Shown here piece after piece: positions 39,483 to 48,193 of a stretch of 64,000 nt of DNA. The position numbers were made by a program, and so were the translations under genes. This DNA is from Photobacterium jeanii (GTDB lineage Bacteria; Pseudomonadota; Gammaproteobacteria; Enterobacterales; Vibrionaceae): assembly GCF_001650345.1 (NCBI RefSeq), contig NZ_LVHF01000012.1, positions 1,054,001 through 1,118,000 of the forward strand, read 5' to 3'. The notes beneath the pieces are model-generated. The model saw only the letters and a list, made by a program, of their open reading frames with translations. It was not told the origin of the DNA and did not search any database. Every line of letters begins with the position of its first letter. Position 1 is the first letter of the stretch.

Positions 39483-42400
39483 CTAATCAGTAAATTGAGC
39501 AGCGTATTGAGAAGGCGTCATGGCAAACTTCTGTTTAAATCGATAACTGAAGTATGACGGTTCATTAAAGCCACATGCCATCGCCACATCAGACACACGA
39601 TCGCCTTGCGCTAACATTAGTTTGGCTTGCGTAAAGCGAAATTGATTTACGTACTCTTTAAATGCCACGCCAAACTCACTTTTAAACTTACGCTGTAAGC
39701 TACGCTCAGAAATATACAAAGCCTGTGACGCAACTGCAGTGCCAAAATTAGGGTTATGAAAGTGAGCTTCAATCAATCCTTTGACTTGCTCTCCCCACAG
39801 CGAAAGCTCTGCGCTCTGTTCGGGTTTAACTTCAGGGTAGCTACTTGGGCAACACGAAGCACAGTCGGTTGGACAATTAGAATTATTATCACGAGATGGC
39901 TCAAGACACTTTTGGCTCTTACAGTCATGAACTGTACAAGATTCAGAGGACGCTACTTCACAAGATGAAGTCATGCTGCGCTGCTCAGGAATCAGGTTCA
40001 CTTCACTGTTTTGCTCATATTGCTGAACTTGATGTTGCAACACATGAATACGGCTTGAAAGGTGTAGCTTTTGTTGCTCAATCCGCGCTGTTTTACGAAA
40101 GATTGCCTGCTTGAGTGCCACATTCTGCTTTTCAGCAACATAAGCTCGCCAGCGGTAAATAACACCGACCAAGAGTGCGACCAATAACCCACTGATCAAT
40201 AAAACTTTGAGTGAGTAATACCAAGGCGGTAACACCTCTAGCATCAATACTGTCGCTTCAGTATGAAAATGATGCTCACTTTCTCGATCTGACGGCAATA
40301 ACTCTAATTGGTATTGCCCTGGCGCTAAACCATCAAAAAATAGCTCATAACCATCTAGCTGATGCCATTCTTGGTCATCGCTACCAATAAGGCGAAAAGC
40401 GATTGAGGTATCATCAACAAAAGGAAACAACCCCAATTTGATATGTAAAATATCGCCATAGTTAAAGATAAAAGGTTGCTGCAGCTGATGGGCGCGCATC
40501 TTAGTGTGCTCCCCTGCGATAATTTCGCTGACGATAACTTGTGAGGCATAATTCGACGGAGCAAGTAGTTGCTGATTATCAACGCTTAGCACCCCTTCTC
40601 GACCACTAAAGAGCAATTTGCCATTCTGAGCTTGCAAGCACACAGCCGAATCAATTTCATTGGCAATCATGCCAAACGGAGGGGTGAAGTAACGCGGGCT
40701 ATTATCTTGTGGTGAATAAGTGCCTAACCCTTGCTGGGCTGCAACCCATAGACGTTCACCATCAACCAATAAACACGATGGATGAACGGGTGTTGAACGG
40801 TATGAAAAGAAGGTCGCTTGAGGCGCTAACACGTCTTTTATCAAAATGACGCCATTATCCATGGCTACCCACAACTGCTGTTGATGATCTTGATAAAGAC
40901 GTCGAACACCACCAAGATCGTCAGCCATTGGCACTTTTAAGATCTGCTGCTTGGCCATTACGTACAGATAGCGAGATGTACCGATCCAGATCTGACCTTG
41001 GTGATCCTCAAACAATACCTGAATTGATTCATCCAACGCCGTATCGCCCTGCCCTTGTTTTACCGCAGGAGCTATTGTCCTAGGGGATATCGTCGCAGAA
41101 GCAAGCTTATGTTCAAGCAAATTATCCATTGTCGGCGCTGCAATAGCATTGCGAAGCCAGTGCTGCCCTAACAGCACTAATTCTCCCGAACTTGGCCAGT
41201 AGCGATAGAGCATACTTTGCTTAGCAAACCATACCGAGCCATAACGGTCGGTTAGAATATGTCGAATTCCGGCATTTTCAAACCATGATGGTAACGCGAT
41301 CTTCTGATAGTCGTTAGTAACTGAGCTACCCGCATCTGATTCCGCTTTGTTTAAATCATAACGCTTTAACCCAAACTCAGTCGCCAGCCACAAGTGCTTG
41401 CCATCAGAAGCAATCTGATTCACTTCCCCATGAGTGACAACGCGCTGAAATGGCTCTAAATCTGGAGTCAGAGCCACCAACCCTTGATCCGTTGCAAGCC
41501 AAATATCACCATTTTCCAACTCGACCATATCGTTGATCCATTTCGCCGATATAGTCTGTGCTGATAAACCGAATCGTACACGTTGATAAGCGCGCCCAAT
41601 CTGCGGTAAAAAATTAATACCACCTTGATTTGCTATCCAAAGTGAGCCAGATTGATCACGGTGTAAGGCTTCAATTCGGTCATCGCTGATCGATAAAGGA
41701 TCGTAACGCTTAGCTTGAATACGGCGAGCATACTCAGTGCCTTCATCAACCACAAATAAGCCTTGTTGAGTTCCAACCCACACTCCTTGCTGAGTCGAAC
41801 TTAAAGCAATCACTGGATGTGAGAGCACTTGCTGTACCGCTTCAGCGCCCTGTTGCACGAATAACCCTTTTTCCGTCCCTAGCCAAATTCTGCCAGCCTG
41901 ATCTAACGCCATACTCGTAACTCGAGGCAATACCAATGGTGGTGCGATCACGGGTGCAATCTTAAGCGGATGATGCGCTGATGGAGACGCTAAAACTTGG
42001 TGTACGGCATTATGTGTTGTCAGCCATAAGTGGTCACTTTCCACAATGAGCCCAGTAACATCACCGTGGGTTAATAACGGAATTGAGGTAAAGGAAAGAG
42101 GCTCGGCATAGGTAAGATAACGCTCAGTATCAGCCAGCGAAACAACCCACATGCCCTTCGCGGTTAACAGCCATAAGTGGTGTTTGAAAACGGCAAGATC
42201 GACTACAGCATCTTCGGTCGGCAGTGGAATATCAACAAGCTGACGATCCGCCAATGAATAGGCAACCACTCGATTTGATTGCAGTAACCATAAGTACTGC
42301 TCAGAAGCCGATAGTGCTTTAACTTGCCGAACTCGCTGCCCTTGATTATCGCGTAATGAGTGAGCTCGACGACCATCGTAGAAGTACACCTTGCTTTTTG

Positions 42401-42692
42401 CATCTCGCATAAAAAGCCCAGCTCCGCTCGGACTGTCGATCATCTCTACAATAGAAAATTGGTTGGTGTGATTATGCAGTGGGAAGGTGTAGAAAGCAGC
42501 TTGGTCGATCGCCTTATGAGCAGCATTCACCCATGATGAGTAAAGAAGAAAAAATCCCCAAAAGACGGTGACTAACAAACGAGATTGCAAACCAATACCA
42601 GCGATACCTTTGTAAACAGCGCGCGATAATGACAAGAATCGAGGCAGCTTCGCAACCCTTTTTAGTAAAGATTTTATAAATTTAGTCTGCAT
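39483..42692 (-). CDS. Membrane-anchored two-component-type beta-propeller sensor fused to AraC-family DNA-binding domain
   Basis: About 1069 aa. Order: N-terminal hydrophobic anchor or signal (about 39-58); periplasmic region with many regulator-propeller repeats (about 70-735; repeated units such as SLWIANQGG, DIWLATDQG, QIWIGTSR, HLWLATEFG); a Y_Y_Y domain (about 745-820); a membrane helix (about 824-847); a coiled coil (about 855-900); a linker with eight cysteines (911-948, spacing C-x7-C-x4-C-x4-C-x10-C-x3-C-x2-C-C); and a C-terminal AraC-type helix-turn-helix (about 960-1069). There is no kinase or receiver domain. ATG 42692 is used; TTG 42704 and TTG 42590 are alternatives, none with a good Shine-Dalgarno. 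The ligand is unknown. Confidence 0.88.
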   Translation of the reverse strand: MQTKFIKSLLKRVAKLPRFLSLSRAVYKGIAGIGLQSRLLVTVFWGFFLLYSSWVNAAHKAIDQAAFYTFPLHNHTNQFSIVEMIDSPSGAGLFMRDAKSKVYFYDGRRAHSLRDNQGQRVRQVKALSASEQYLWLLQSNRVVAYSLADRQLVDIPLPTEDAVVDLAVFKHHLWLLTAKGMWVVSLADTERYLTYAEPLSFTSIPLLTHGDVTGLIVESDHLWLTTHNAVHQVLASPSAHHPLKIAPVIAPPLVLPRVTSMALDQAGRIWLGTEKGLFVQQGAEAVQQVLSHPVIALSSTQQGVWVGTQQGLFVVDEGTEYARRIQAKRYDPLSISDDRIEALHRDQSGSLWIANQGGINFLPQIGRAYQRVRFGLSAQTISAKWINDMVELENGDIWLATDQGLVALTPDLEPFQRVVTHGEVNQIASDGKHLWLATEFGLKRYDLNKAESDAGSSVTNDYQKIALPSWFENAGIRHILTDRYGSVWFAKQSMLYRYWPSSGELVLLGQHWLRNAIAAPTMDNLLEHKLASATISPRTIAPAVKQGQGDTALDESIQVLFEDHQGQIWIGTSRYLYVMAKQQILKVPMADDLGGVRRLYQDHQQQLWVAMDNGVILIKDVLAPQATFFSYRSTPVHPSCLLVDGERLWVAAQQGLGTYSPQDNSPRYFTPPFGMIANEIDSAVCLQAQNGKLLFSGREGVLSVDNQQLLAPSNYASQVIVSEIIAGEHTKMRAHQLQQPFIFNYGDILHIKLGLFPFVDDTSIAFRLIGSDDQEWHQLDGYELFFDGLAPGQYQLELLPSDRESEHHFHTEATVLMLEVLPPWYYSLKVLLISGLLVALLVGVIYRWRAYVAEKQNVALKQAIFRKTARIEQQKLHLSSRIHVLQHQVQQYEQNSEVNLIPEQRSMTSSCEVASSESCTVHDCKSQKCLEPSRDNNSNCPTDCASCCPSSYPEVKPEQSAELSLWGEQVKGLIEAHFHNPNFGTAVASQALYISERSLQRKFKSEFGVAFKEYVNQFRFTQAKLMLAQGDRVSDVAMACGFNEPSYFSYRFKQKFAMTPSQYAAQFTD

Positions 42693-42717
42693 TGCTGAAT
42701 ACAAGTCATGAAGGCAT

Positions 42718-42747
42718 AAAAAATGCGCACTAATGTGCGCATTTTTC
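42718..42747. terminator. Terminator after the M23 endopeptidase gene
   Basis: Perfect 12-bp stem (42719-42730 with 42735-42746), TAAT loop, with A-run left and T-run right. It lies 13 nt past the endopeptidase stop and only 26 nt before the regulator's ATG, leaving little room for a regulator promoter. Confidence 0.85.
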
Positions 42748-42759
42748 GTATTTCTTGTA

Positions 42760-44103
42760 TTAGCCCGGCATCACTTCCAGCAACTTCTGGCGCTCTTCGT
42801 TTGCCTGGCGAAGATAGGTTTTACGCTCTTTACTTGGCACTGGCGATGCTTGAGGAAGCGGTACTTTCATCGCATTCACAGGGCGATTTTTCTTGATTAA
42901 CTCGTAATGCAAGTGAGGTCCTGTCGAGCGGCCGGTATTACCACTTAGCGCAATACGCTCACCCATAGTGACTTTCTCGCCCACTTTCACTAATCGCTTA
43001 TCAAGGTGAAGATAGCGGGTCATATACTCACGACCATGCTTAATCACAATATAATTACCTGCCAATGGGTGCTTACTTGATTTCACTACCACACCATCAC
43101 CTGCAGCTAAAACTGACGTTCCTCGTGGAGTGGCAAAATCAGTGCCGTTATGTGGTGAAATACGCCCAGTAATTGGGTGTTTACGCGTCGGATTAAACGG
43201 CGAGCTAATACGGTAGCGCTTACTTAGCGGGATACGACGTAGCGCACGATCCAAACTCTTACCATCGGCATCATAAAAGTTATCATCATAGCGCATGGCA
43301 AAAACTTCACGATTACCACTCAGGTAATAAATGGCTTTAACATCGCCTTTATTCACTGCACGACCATCGATGAACTCTCGCTCAACCGACACCGCAAAAC
43401 GGTCACCTTTTCGTGCTTCGCGACCGAAATCAAATCTCCATTGCAGCTTTTGCGCCAGCGTTTGAATTTGATTTGCCGTTAGCCCAGCCGCCAAAGCAGA
43501 GTTATAGAAGCTACCGCTAATCCGTCCAGTCAGGAATACAGGTTGAATAACACCACTTTCTTCTACCTTCTCGTAAGAATAACCGTTCGCCGTTAAGGTA
43601 AAAGTATCAGTGGTTTTCGCACTACGCTTAATAGCAAACGACTGAATTTGACCTTCGTCGTCCACCGACCACTCAAGTGTTTGACCAACACGCAAATTCT
43701 GAATCGATTTATTTACATCGATCAGTGTGTACATGGTCGAGATAGGAAGCGCGTATTGCGAGAAGATAGAACCGAGTGTCTCACCCGATGCCACTTTGTG
43801 AGTGTGTGCGACATCAACTTCTTCAAGCTGTTGATCTAGCTCGTCTTTCGGTACGATGAACTCAGGATCTTTAGGATCGACAACAGCGCCAATCGGCTCG
43901 CTGTTCATGTCCGATAGCTTTTCAAGATCTGTTGTTAACGTGACATCTACGCGCTGGTCTTGACTATAACTACCCAGCGATACTGTTGAAGACGGCTGCC
44001 AAAGGAAAGCAGCACAGACCAACAACGACGTAGAAGCTAGCGCAATTCGATGTTGTCGCGGTAGCTGCTTTAAAGTAGCAGCTACAACTTTATGTATTTT
44101 CAT
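42760..44103 (-). CDS. mepM: M23 family murein DD-endopeptidase (MepM/YebA-like)
   Basis: Zinc metallopeptidase of 447 aa that cleaves peptide cross-links in peptidoglycan. An N-terminal membrane anchor (about 20-38) is followed by an OapA/LysM-like region (about 98-150: SGETLGSIFSQYALPISTMYTLIDVNKS) and a C-terminal M23 domain (about 305-420) with intact ligands HNGTDFATPRG (H-x3-D) and GPHLHYEL (HxH). It begins 2 nt after the znuA stop, so it is coupled to a Zur-controlled operon; yebA/mepM-znuA order is also found in E. coli. Confidence 0.94.
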   Translation of the reverse strand: MKIHKVVAATLKQLPRQHRIALASTSLLVCAAFLWQPSSTVSLGSYSQDQRVDVTLTTDLEKLSDMNSEPIGAVVDPKDPEFIVPKDELDQQLEEVDVAHTHKVASGETLGSIFSQYALPISTMYTLIDVNKSIQNLRVGQTLEWSVDDEGQIQSFAIKRSAKTTDTFTLTANGYSYEKVEESGVIQPVFLTGRISGSFYNSALAAGLTANQIQTLAQKLQWRFDFGREARKGDRFAVSVEREFIDGRAVNKGDVKAIYYLSGNREVFAMRYDDNFYDADGKSLDRALRRIPLSKRYRISSPFNPTRKHPITGRISPHNGTDFATPRGTSVLAAGDGVVVKSSKHPLAGNYIVIKHGREYMTRYLHLDKRLVKVGEKVTMGERIALSGNTGRSTGPHLHYELIKKNRPVNAMKVPLPQASPVPSKERKTYLRQANEERQKLLEVMPG

Positions 44104-44105
44104 TA

Positions 44106-44999
44106 TTATTTAAGACAGTTGGTAAAACTCTGGCCTAGTTCATTTAAGAACGCGATGTACCCACCCTGTTGGTATGCAATGTTTGTAGCCATTGGATCTA
44201 AGGTTCCAATTTTGACATCCGTGCCATTAACAACACTACTTACAACTGCCGGTGAAAATTGTGGCTCACTGAATACGCAATACGCCTGTTTATCAAGCAA
44301 AGCACGACGAATGCTAATCAGGGTCTTAGCCCCTGGGCGACGATCCGGTTTAACCGTAAAGTGGCCTAGGTTGTTTAACTTGAAATATGTTTCAAAATAA
44401 CCGTAACCATCATGGAAAACATAGTAGCCATGATCTGCTACTGGCTTAAGTTGAGTTGTCAACTGCTCGGTGGCGGATTTGACAGAATCTTGAAACTTGG
44501 CAAGATTAACTTCATATTCATTTTTATGCAATGGATCAGCATCAATCAATGCCGTTGTAATGACATTTGCCGCTTGCATCGCTTGTGTTGGCCCCATCCA
44601 GAAGTGTGGATCAACACCATCATGACTATGACCATGATCGGCATGGTCACTGTGATCATCATGCTCATAATGTAAAAAATCGATACGGTCAGATTCAGTT
44701 AATGCTAAGTTAGTGACTTCATTTTTAAGCACTTTTACCATAAAGGTTTCAAGCTCAGGACCAACCCAAATCACCAAGTCTGCATCATGAATTTTCTTCA
44801 CATCTGACGGTTTCAATGCATAATCATGCGGTGATGCACCAGCCGGCAATAATACTTGAGGTTCACTTACTCCTGCTGTGAGTTCCTGAACGATGAGTTG
44901 TAAAGGTTTAACACTAGTTACAACATTGAACTCTTTAGCAAAAGAAGCACTAGAGAATAAAAAAATACCGATTAGACCGAATGAGATGAAGCGACTCAT
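44106..44999 (-). CDS. znuA: Zinc ABC transporter substrate-binding protein ZnuA
   Basis: Periplasmic high-affinity zinc receptor, 297 aa. A signal peptide (MSRFISFGLIGIFLFSSASFA) precedes a cluster-9 binding protein with a His/Asp-rich loop (HYEHDDHSDHADHGHSHDG at about residues 115-133) typical of zinc-specific members, and further His ligands (DPHFW; YYVFHDGYGYF). ATG 44999 was chosen because it begins the signal peptide; the frame runs back to 45026 under the Zur site. Divergent from znuCB. Confidence 0.96.
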   Translation of the reverse strand: MSRFISFGLIGIFLFSSASFAKEFNVVTSVKPLQLIVQELTAGVSEPQVLLPAGASPHDYALKPSDVKKIHDADLVIWVGPELETFMVKVLKNEVTNLALTESDRIDFLHYEHDDHSDHADHGHSHDGVDPHFWMGPTQAMQAANVITTALIDADPLHKNEYEVNLAKFQDSVKSATEQLTTQLKPVADHGYYVFHDGYGYFETYFKLNNLGHFTVKPDRRPGAKTLISIRRALLDKQAYCVFSEPQFSPAVVSSVVNGTDVKIGTLDPMATNIAYQQGGYIAFLNELGQSFTNCLK

Positions 45000-45041
45000 A
45001 TTGGTTTCCATTATACTTGTGAGCATTAATACAAAACTTAG

Positions 45042-45056
45042 TGTTATATTGTAACA
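45042..45056. promoter_or_regulatory. Zur box in the znuA/znuC divergent promoter
   Basis: TGTTATATTGTAACA is an inverted repeat close to the gamma-proteobacterial Zur consensus (TGTTATA...TATAACA type). It sits 42 nt from the znuA ATG and 36 nt from the znuC ATG, so one Zur dimer pair could repress both directions when zinc is plentiful. Confidence 0.8.
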
Positions 45057-45092
45057 TCTAAGCTTGCTAACGTCCTTAATATTCTCTTATTT

Positions 45093-45869
45093 ATGACAAC
45101 ATTAGTTGAATTACAGTCTGTCACCGTAACATTTTCCGAGCGACATGTATTAGATCAGGTTTCACTCAAGTTGGAACGTGGTCAGATTACGACCCTCATT
45201 GGCCCTAATGGCGCAGGTAAATCAACTCTGGTGAAAGTGATCACAGGGTTGCAAAAAGCCACCAGCGGTAAAATGATCCGCGCCAAGGGCGTCCGTGTTG
45301 GTTACGTACCACAAAAACTACAATTGAATTCTGCGCTCCCTCTGACTGTCGATCGCTTTATGCGTCTGGCTGGGCGATACCCTGAAGCCGATCGTTTAGA
45401 AGCTCTGCGTCTGGTAAGTGGTAGTCATTTGCACCACAGTAATATGCACGGCCTATCGGGCGGTGAAATGCAGCGCGTCTTATTAGCTCGTGCCCTATTA
45501 CAAAAACCGGATGTCTTAGTGCTAGACGAGCCGGTGCAAGGGGTCGATGTGAATGGTCAGCTTGAGCTTTATAGTTTGATCCAGTCGCTGCGCGACATGC
45601 TCAATTGTGCCATTTTGATGGTATCGCACGATTTGCACTTAGTGATGGCAAAAACAGATCATGTGATCTGCCTGCACCACCATATTTGCTGTTCAGGCGA
45701 ACCTGATGCGATTACCAATCATCCTTCTTATGTTGCGCTTTTTGGTCAGCAACAAAGTGAGCAATTGGCGTTATATCATCATCACCACAACCATGATCAT
45801 AACCTTGCTGGTGAACCTGTTGGCCCTTGCCAACACGATCATGACCACTCTCACTCGGATAAACACTGA
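45093..45869 (+). CDS. znuC: Zinc ABC transporter ATP-binding protein ZnuC
   Basis: ATPase subunit, 258 aa. Walker A IGPNGAGKSTLVKVI (about 37-51), signature [16 protein letters not shown], and Walker B VLVLDEPVQGVD are intact. The C-terminal tail is very His-rich (HHHHNHDHNL... QHDHDHSHSDKH), a feature of zinc transporters. Its stop overlaps the znuB start by 1 nt. Confidence 0.96.
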   Translation: MTTLVELQSVTVTFSERHVLDQVSLKLERGQITTLIGPNGAGKSTLVKVITGLQKATSGKMIRAKGVRVGYVPQKLQLNSALPLTVDRFMRLAGRYPEADRLEALRLVSGSHLHHSNMHGLSGGEMQRVLLARALLQKPDVLVLDEPVQGVDVNGQLELYSLIQSLRDMLNCAILMVSHDLHLVMAKTDHVICLHHHICCSGEPDAITNHPSYVALFGQQQSEQLALYHHHHNHDHNLAGEPVGPCQHDHDHSHSDKH

Positions 45870-46654
45870 TGCTTGAATTTCTACTACCAGCATTAATTGC
45901 TGGTATTGGTATTGCCATGATTGCTGGCCCACTTGGTTCATTCGTGGTGTGGCGCAAAATGGCTTACTTTGGCGATACCCTTTCTCACGCCTCATTACTG
46001 GGCATTGCGCTAGGTTTTCTTTTTAATATCAACCTTAACCTTGCGCTATTGGTGTGCTGTCTAGCACTCGCGGTATTGCTAGTAACACTGCAAAAGCAAA
46101 AATATGTCGCGACTGACACCTTATTGGGTATTTTGGCGCACAGTTCACTGTCTCTTGGCTTAGTCGCGATTAGCTTCCTCGATCACGTACGTATCGACCT
46201 AATGTCTTATCTCTTTGGTGATCTTCTAGCAGTAACCACCACGGATTTGATCTGGATTTACAGCGGTGTTGCTGTCGTACTGACCTTATTGATCGCCTTA
46301 TGGCAGCCATTATTATCAATGACAATTAGTGAAGAGCTGGCGCAAGTGGAAGGCATTAATGTCGATCTAATGCGCTTGATCTTGATGCTATTGGTGGGTG
46401 TCGTTATTGCCGTCGCGATGAAGTTTGTTGGGGCGCTAATCATTACCTCACTACTCATTATTCCTGCGGCTACAGCACGCCGCTTTGCCAAAGGTCCCGA
46501 AGGCATGGCGCTATTAGCCTCGTTACTTGGTGCCATTTCGGTATGTATTGGCTTAGCCATGTCTTGGCATTACGACACCCCGGCAGGTCCTTCAGTCGTT
46601 GTCGCCGCAGCAGGCTTGTTTATGCTAAGTCAGCTAAAGCGTGGGGAAGCCTAA
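45869..46654 (+). CDS. znuB: Zinc ABC transporter permease ZnuB
   Basis: Integral membrane permease of 261 aa with about eight hydrophobic segments (ABC-3 family), carrying zinc into the cytoplasm with ZnuA and ZnuC. The segment YFGDTLSHASLLGIALGF is family-typical. Coupled to znuC by a 1-nt overlap; ends the plus-strand half of the znu cluster. Confidence 0.96.
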   Translation: MLEFLLPALIAGIGIAMIAGPLGSFVVWRKMAYFGDTLSHASLLGIALGFLFNINLNLALLVCCLALAVLLVTLQKQKYVATDTLLGILAHSSLSLGLVAISFLDHVRIDLMSYLFGDLLAVTTTDLIWIYSGVAVVLTLLIALWQPLLSMTISEELAQVEGINVDLMRLILMLLVGVVIAVAMKFVGALIITSLLIIPAATARRFAKGPEGMALLASLLGAISVCIGLAMSWHYDTPAGPSVVVAAAGLFMLSQLKRGEA

Positions 46655-46674
46655 TTATATTGCCCTTACCAAAA

Positions 46675-46708
46675 ACAATTCAGGTCAGCATTTGCTGACC
46701 TGAATTGT
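46675..46708. terminator. Bidirectional terminator between znuB and the four-cysteine gene
   Basis: Perfect 15-bp stem (46675-46689 with 46694-46708) with a 4-nt loop and A-run left. It lies between convergent genes. Confidence 0.8.
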
Positions 46709-46717
46709 ATCTAGCAC

Positions 46718-47020
46718 TTAGTTAAATAAGCTTCGATGTTTTCGATCGCAGGTTTGCTTAACCTGCATGGTTAACGAGCGCTTTTTTACATCCGGTAGGT
46801 AATCAAGCAAACATTGAAAATAGGCTTGATCTTTATCGCTTAGCATAAAGTTGTCGATATGAAGGCGGTGACAAGCATTGGTCATAATACTCGCGGCTGC
46901 TGACTCTTCTGCTTTGGAAACATTCGCCAACACGCAATCATCGTACGCTTGCTGATCTGGCTTCGCGTATACGTTTCCCGCTACGGCTAATAAGCAACCA
47001 GTGATAAGTATCTTCTTCAT
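46718..47020 (-). CDS. Small secreted four-cysteine protein
   Basis: 100 aa with a signal peptide (MKKILITGCLLAVAGNVYA, cleavage after VYA). The mature part of about 81 residues has four cysteines (in YDDCVLAN, TNACHRLH, YFQCLLDY and KQTCDRKH) spaced for two disulfides in the periplasm. I recall that similar small four-cysteine proteins are annotated in vibrios (VF_A0006-type), but no function is known. It is convergent with znuB. Confidence 0.78.
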   Translation of the reverse strand: MKKILITGCLLAVAGNVYAKPDQQAYDDCVLANVSKAEESAAASIMTNACHRLHIDNFMLSDKDQAYFQCLLDYLPDVKKRSLTMQVKQTCDRKHRSLFN

Positions 47021-47273
47021 TTTTGTCCTACCTTCGTGCAGCCATGCAAATGGTCAGCGAGTCCTATCTTTATAGTAATCTCATATAATACGATGTTTTA
47101 TTTTTTCTGCAATCTGTAACCATACAGGCATGCGTATTATGGTAAGTCGCTGACTTTCTGTGCTTAAACTCTCTAGTGAAAAGTACCTTTATTCCAAGGC
47201 AAAGAGCTAGCTAGTCAGATAATGACACAAAGTGTCAGAGGCACGCACAAGGTAAAATACCAAGTTAACCGCA
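47021..47273. other. Region between four-cysteine gene and sucD terminator
   Basis: About 250 bp without a gene. It should hold the promoter of the four-cysteine gene (minus). A perfect inverted repeat TGACAC-AAA-GTGTCA lies at 47223-47237; I cannot assign it to a known regulator. Confidence 0.4.
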
Positions 47274-47303
47274 TAAAAAAACCCGCCACCTAGTGACGGG
47301 TTT
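47274..47303 (-). terminator. Terminator of the sdh-suc operon
   Basis: 10-bp stem with one mismatch (47280-47289 with 47293-47302), 3-nt loop; the A-run at 47274-47281 reads as U on the minus strand. Ends about 18 nt beyond the sucD stop. Confidence 0.82.
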
Positions 47304-47320
47304 TGCGCAATGCTGCTGTA

Positions 47321-48193
47321 TTACCAGCCAGTGACTTGGCGTAATGCTGAGCCAATTTCAGCAAGACTTTTCACTGTTTTCACGCCTGCAGCTTCAAGTG
47401 CCGCAAACTTATCTTCCGCAGTACCTTTACCACCAGAGATAATCGCACCGGCATGGCCCATACGTTTACCCGGAGGTGCTGTCACACCCGCAATGTAAGA
47501 CACAACAGGTTTAGTCACATGCTCTTTAATGTAAGCAGCCGCTTCTTCCTCAGCTGTACCGCCGATCTCACCGATCATCACGATAGCTTCAGTCGCAGGA
47601 TCTTGTTCAAACATCTCAAGAATATCGATAAAGTTTGAGCCAGGGATTGGGTCACCACCAATACCAACACAAGTTGATTGGCCAAAACCTTCATCAGTGG
47701 TTTGCTTAACCGCTTCATAGGTCAGAGTACCAGAGCGCGATACGATACCAACTTTACCCGCCTTGTGGATATGACCAGGCATGATACCAATCTTGCACTC
47801 ATCCGGTGTGATCACACCTGGGCAGTTAGGACCAATCATGCGAACGCCCGCTTCGTCTAAACGTACTTTTACATCAAGCATATCCAATGTAGGGATACCC
47901 TCGGTAATCGTCACAATCAGCTCGATACCAGCATCAATCGCTTCTAAAATCGCATCTTTACAGAACGGAGCCGGTACATAAATGACCGTCGCTGTCGCAC
48001 CTGTCGCTTCTACTGCTTCACGTACCGTATTAAATACAGGTAAACCAAGGTGCTCAGTACCACCTTTACCCGGTGAAACACCACCGACCATTTGAGTACC
48101 GTAAGCAATAGCTTGCTCAGAATGGAAGGTTCCTTGTCCACCTGTGAAGCCCTGACAGATAACTTTAGTATCTTTATTAATTAGAACAGACAT
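47321..48193 (-). CDS. sucD: Succinyl-CoA synthetase subunit alpha
   Basis: Alpha subunit (290 aa) of the TCA enzyme making ATP/GTP from succinyl-CoA. CoA-binding Rossmann domain at the N-terminus ([22 protein letters not shown]), and the phosphohistidine region [17 protein letters not shown] near residue 246. Overlaps the sucC stop by 1 nt; last gene of the operon. Confidence 0.98.
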   Translation of the reverse strand: MSVLINKDTKVICQGFTGGQGTFHSEQAIAYGTQMVGGVSPGKGGTEHLGLPVFNTVREAVEATGATATVIYVPAPFCKDAILEAIDAGIELIVTITEGIPTLDMLDVKVRLDEAGVRMIGPNCPGVITPDECKIGIMPGHIHKAGKVGIVSRSGTLTYEAVKQTTDEGFGQSTCVGIGGDPIPGSNFIDILEMFEQDPATEAIVMIGEIGGTAEEEAAAYIKEHVTKPVVSYIAGVTAPPGKRMGHAGAIISGGKGTAEDKFAALEAAGVKTVKSLAEIGSALRQVTGW

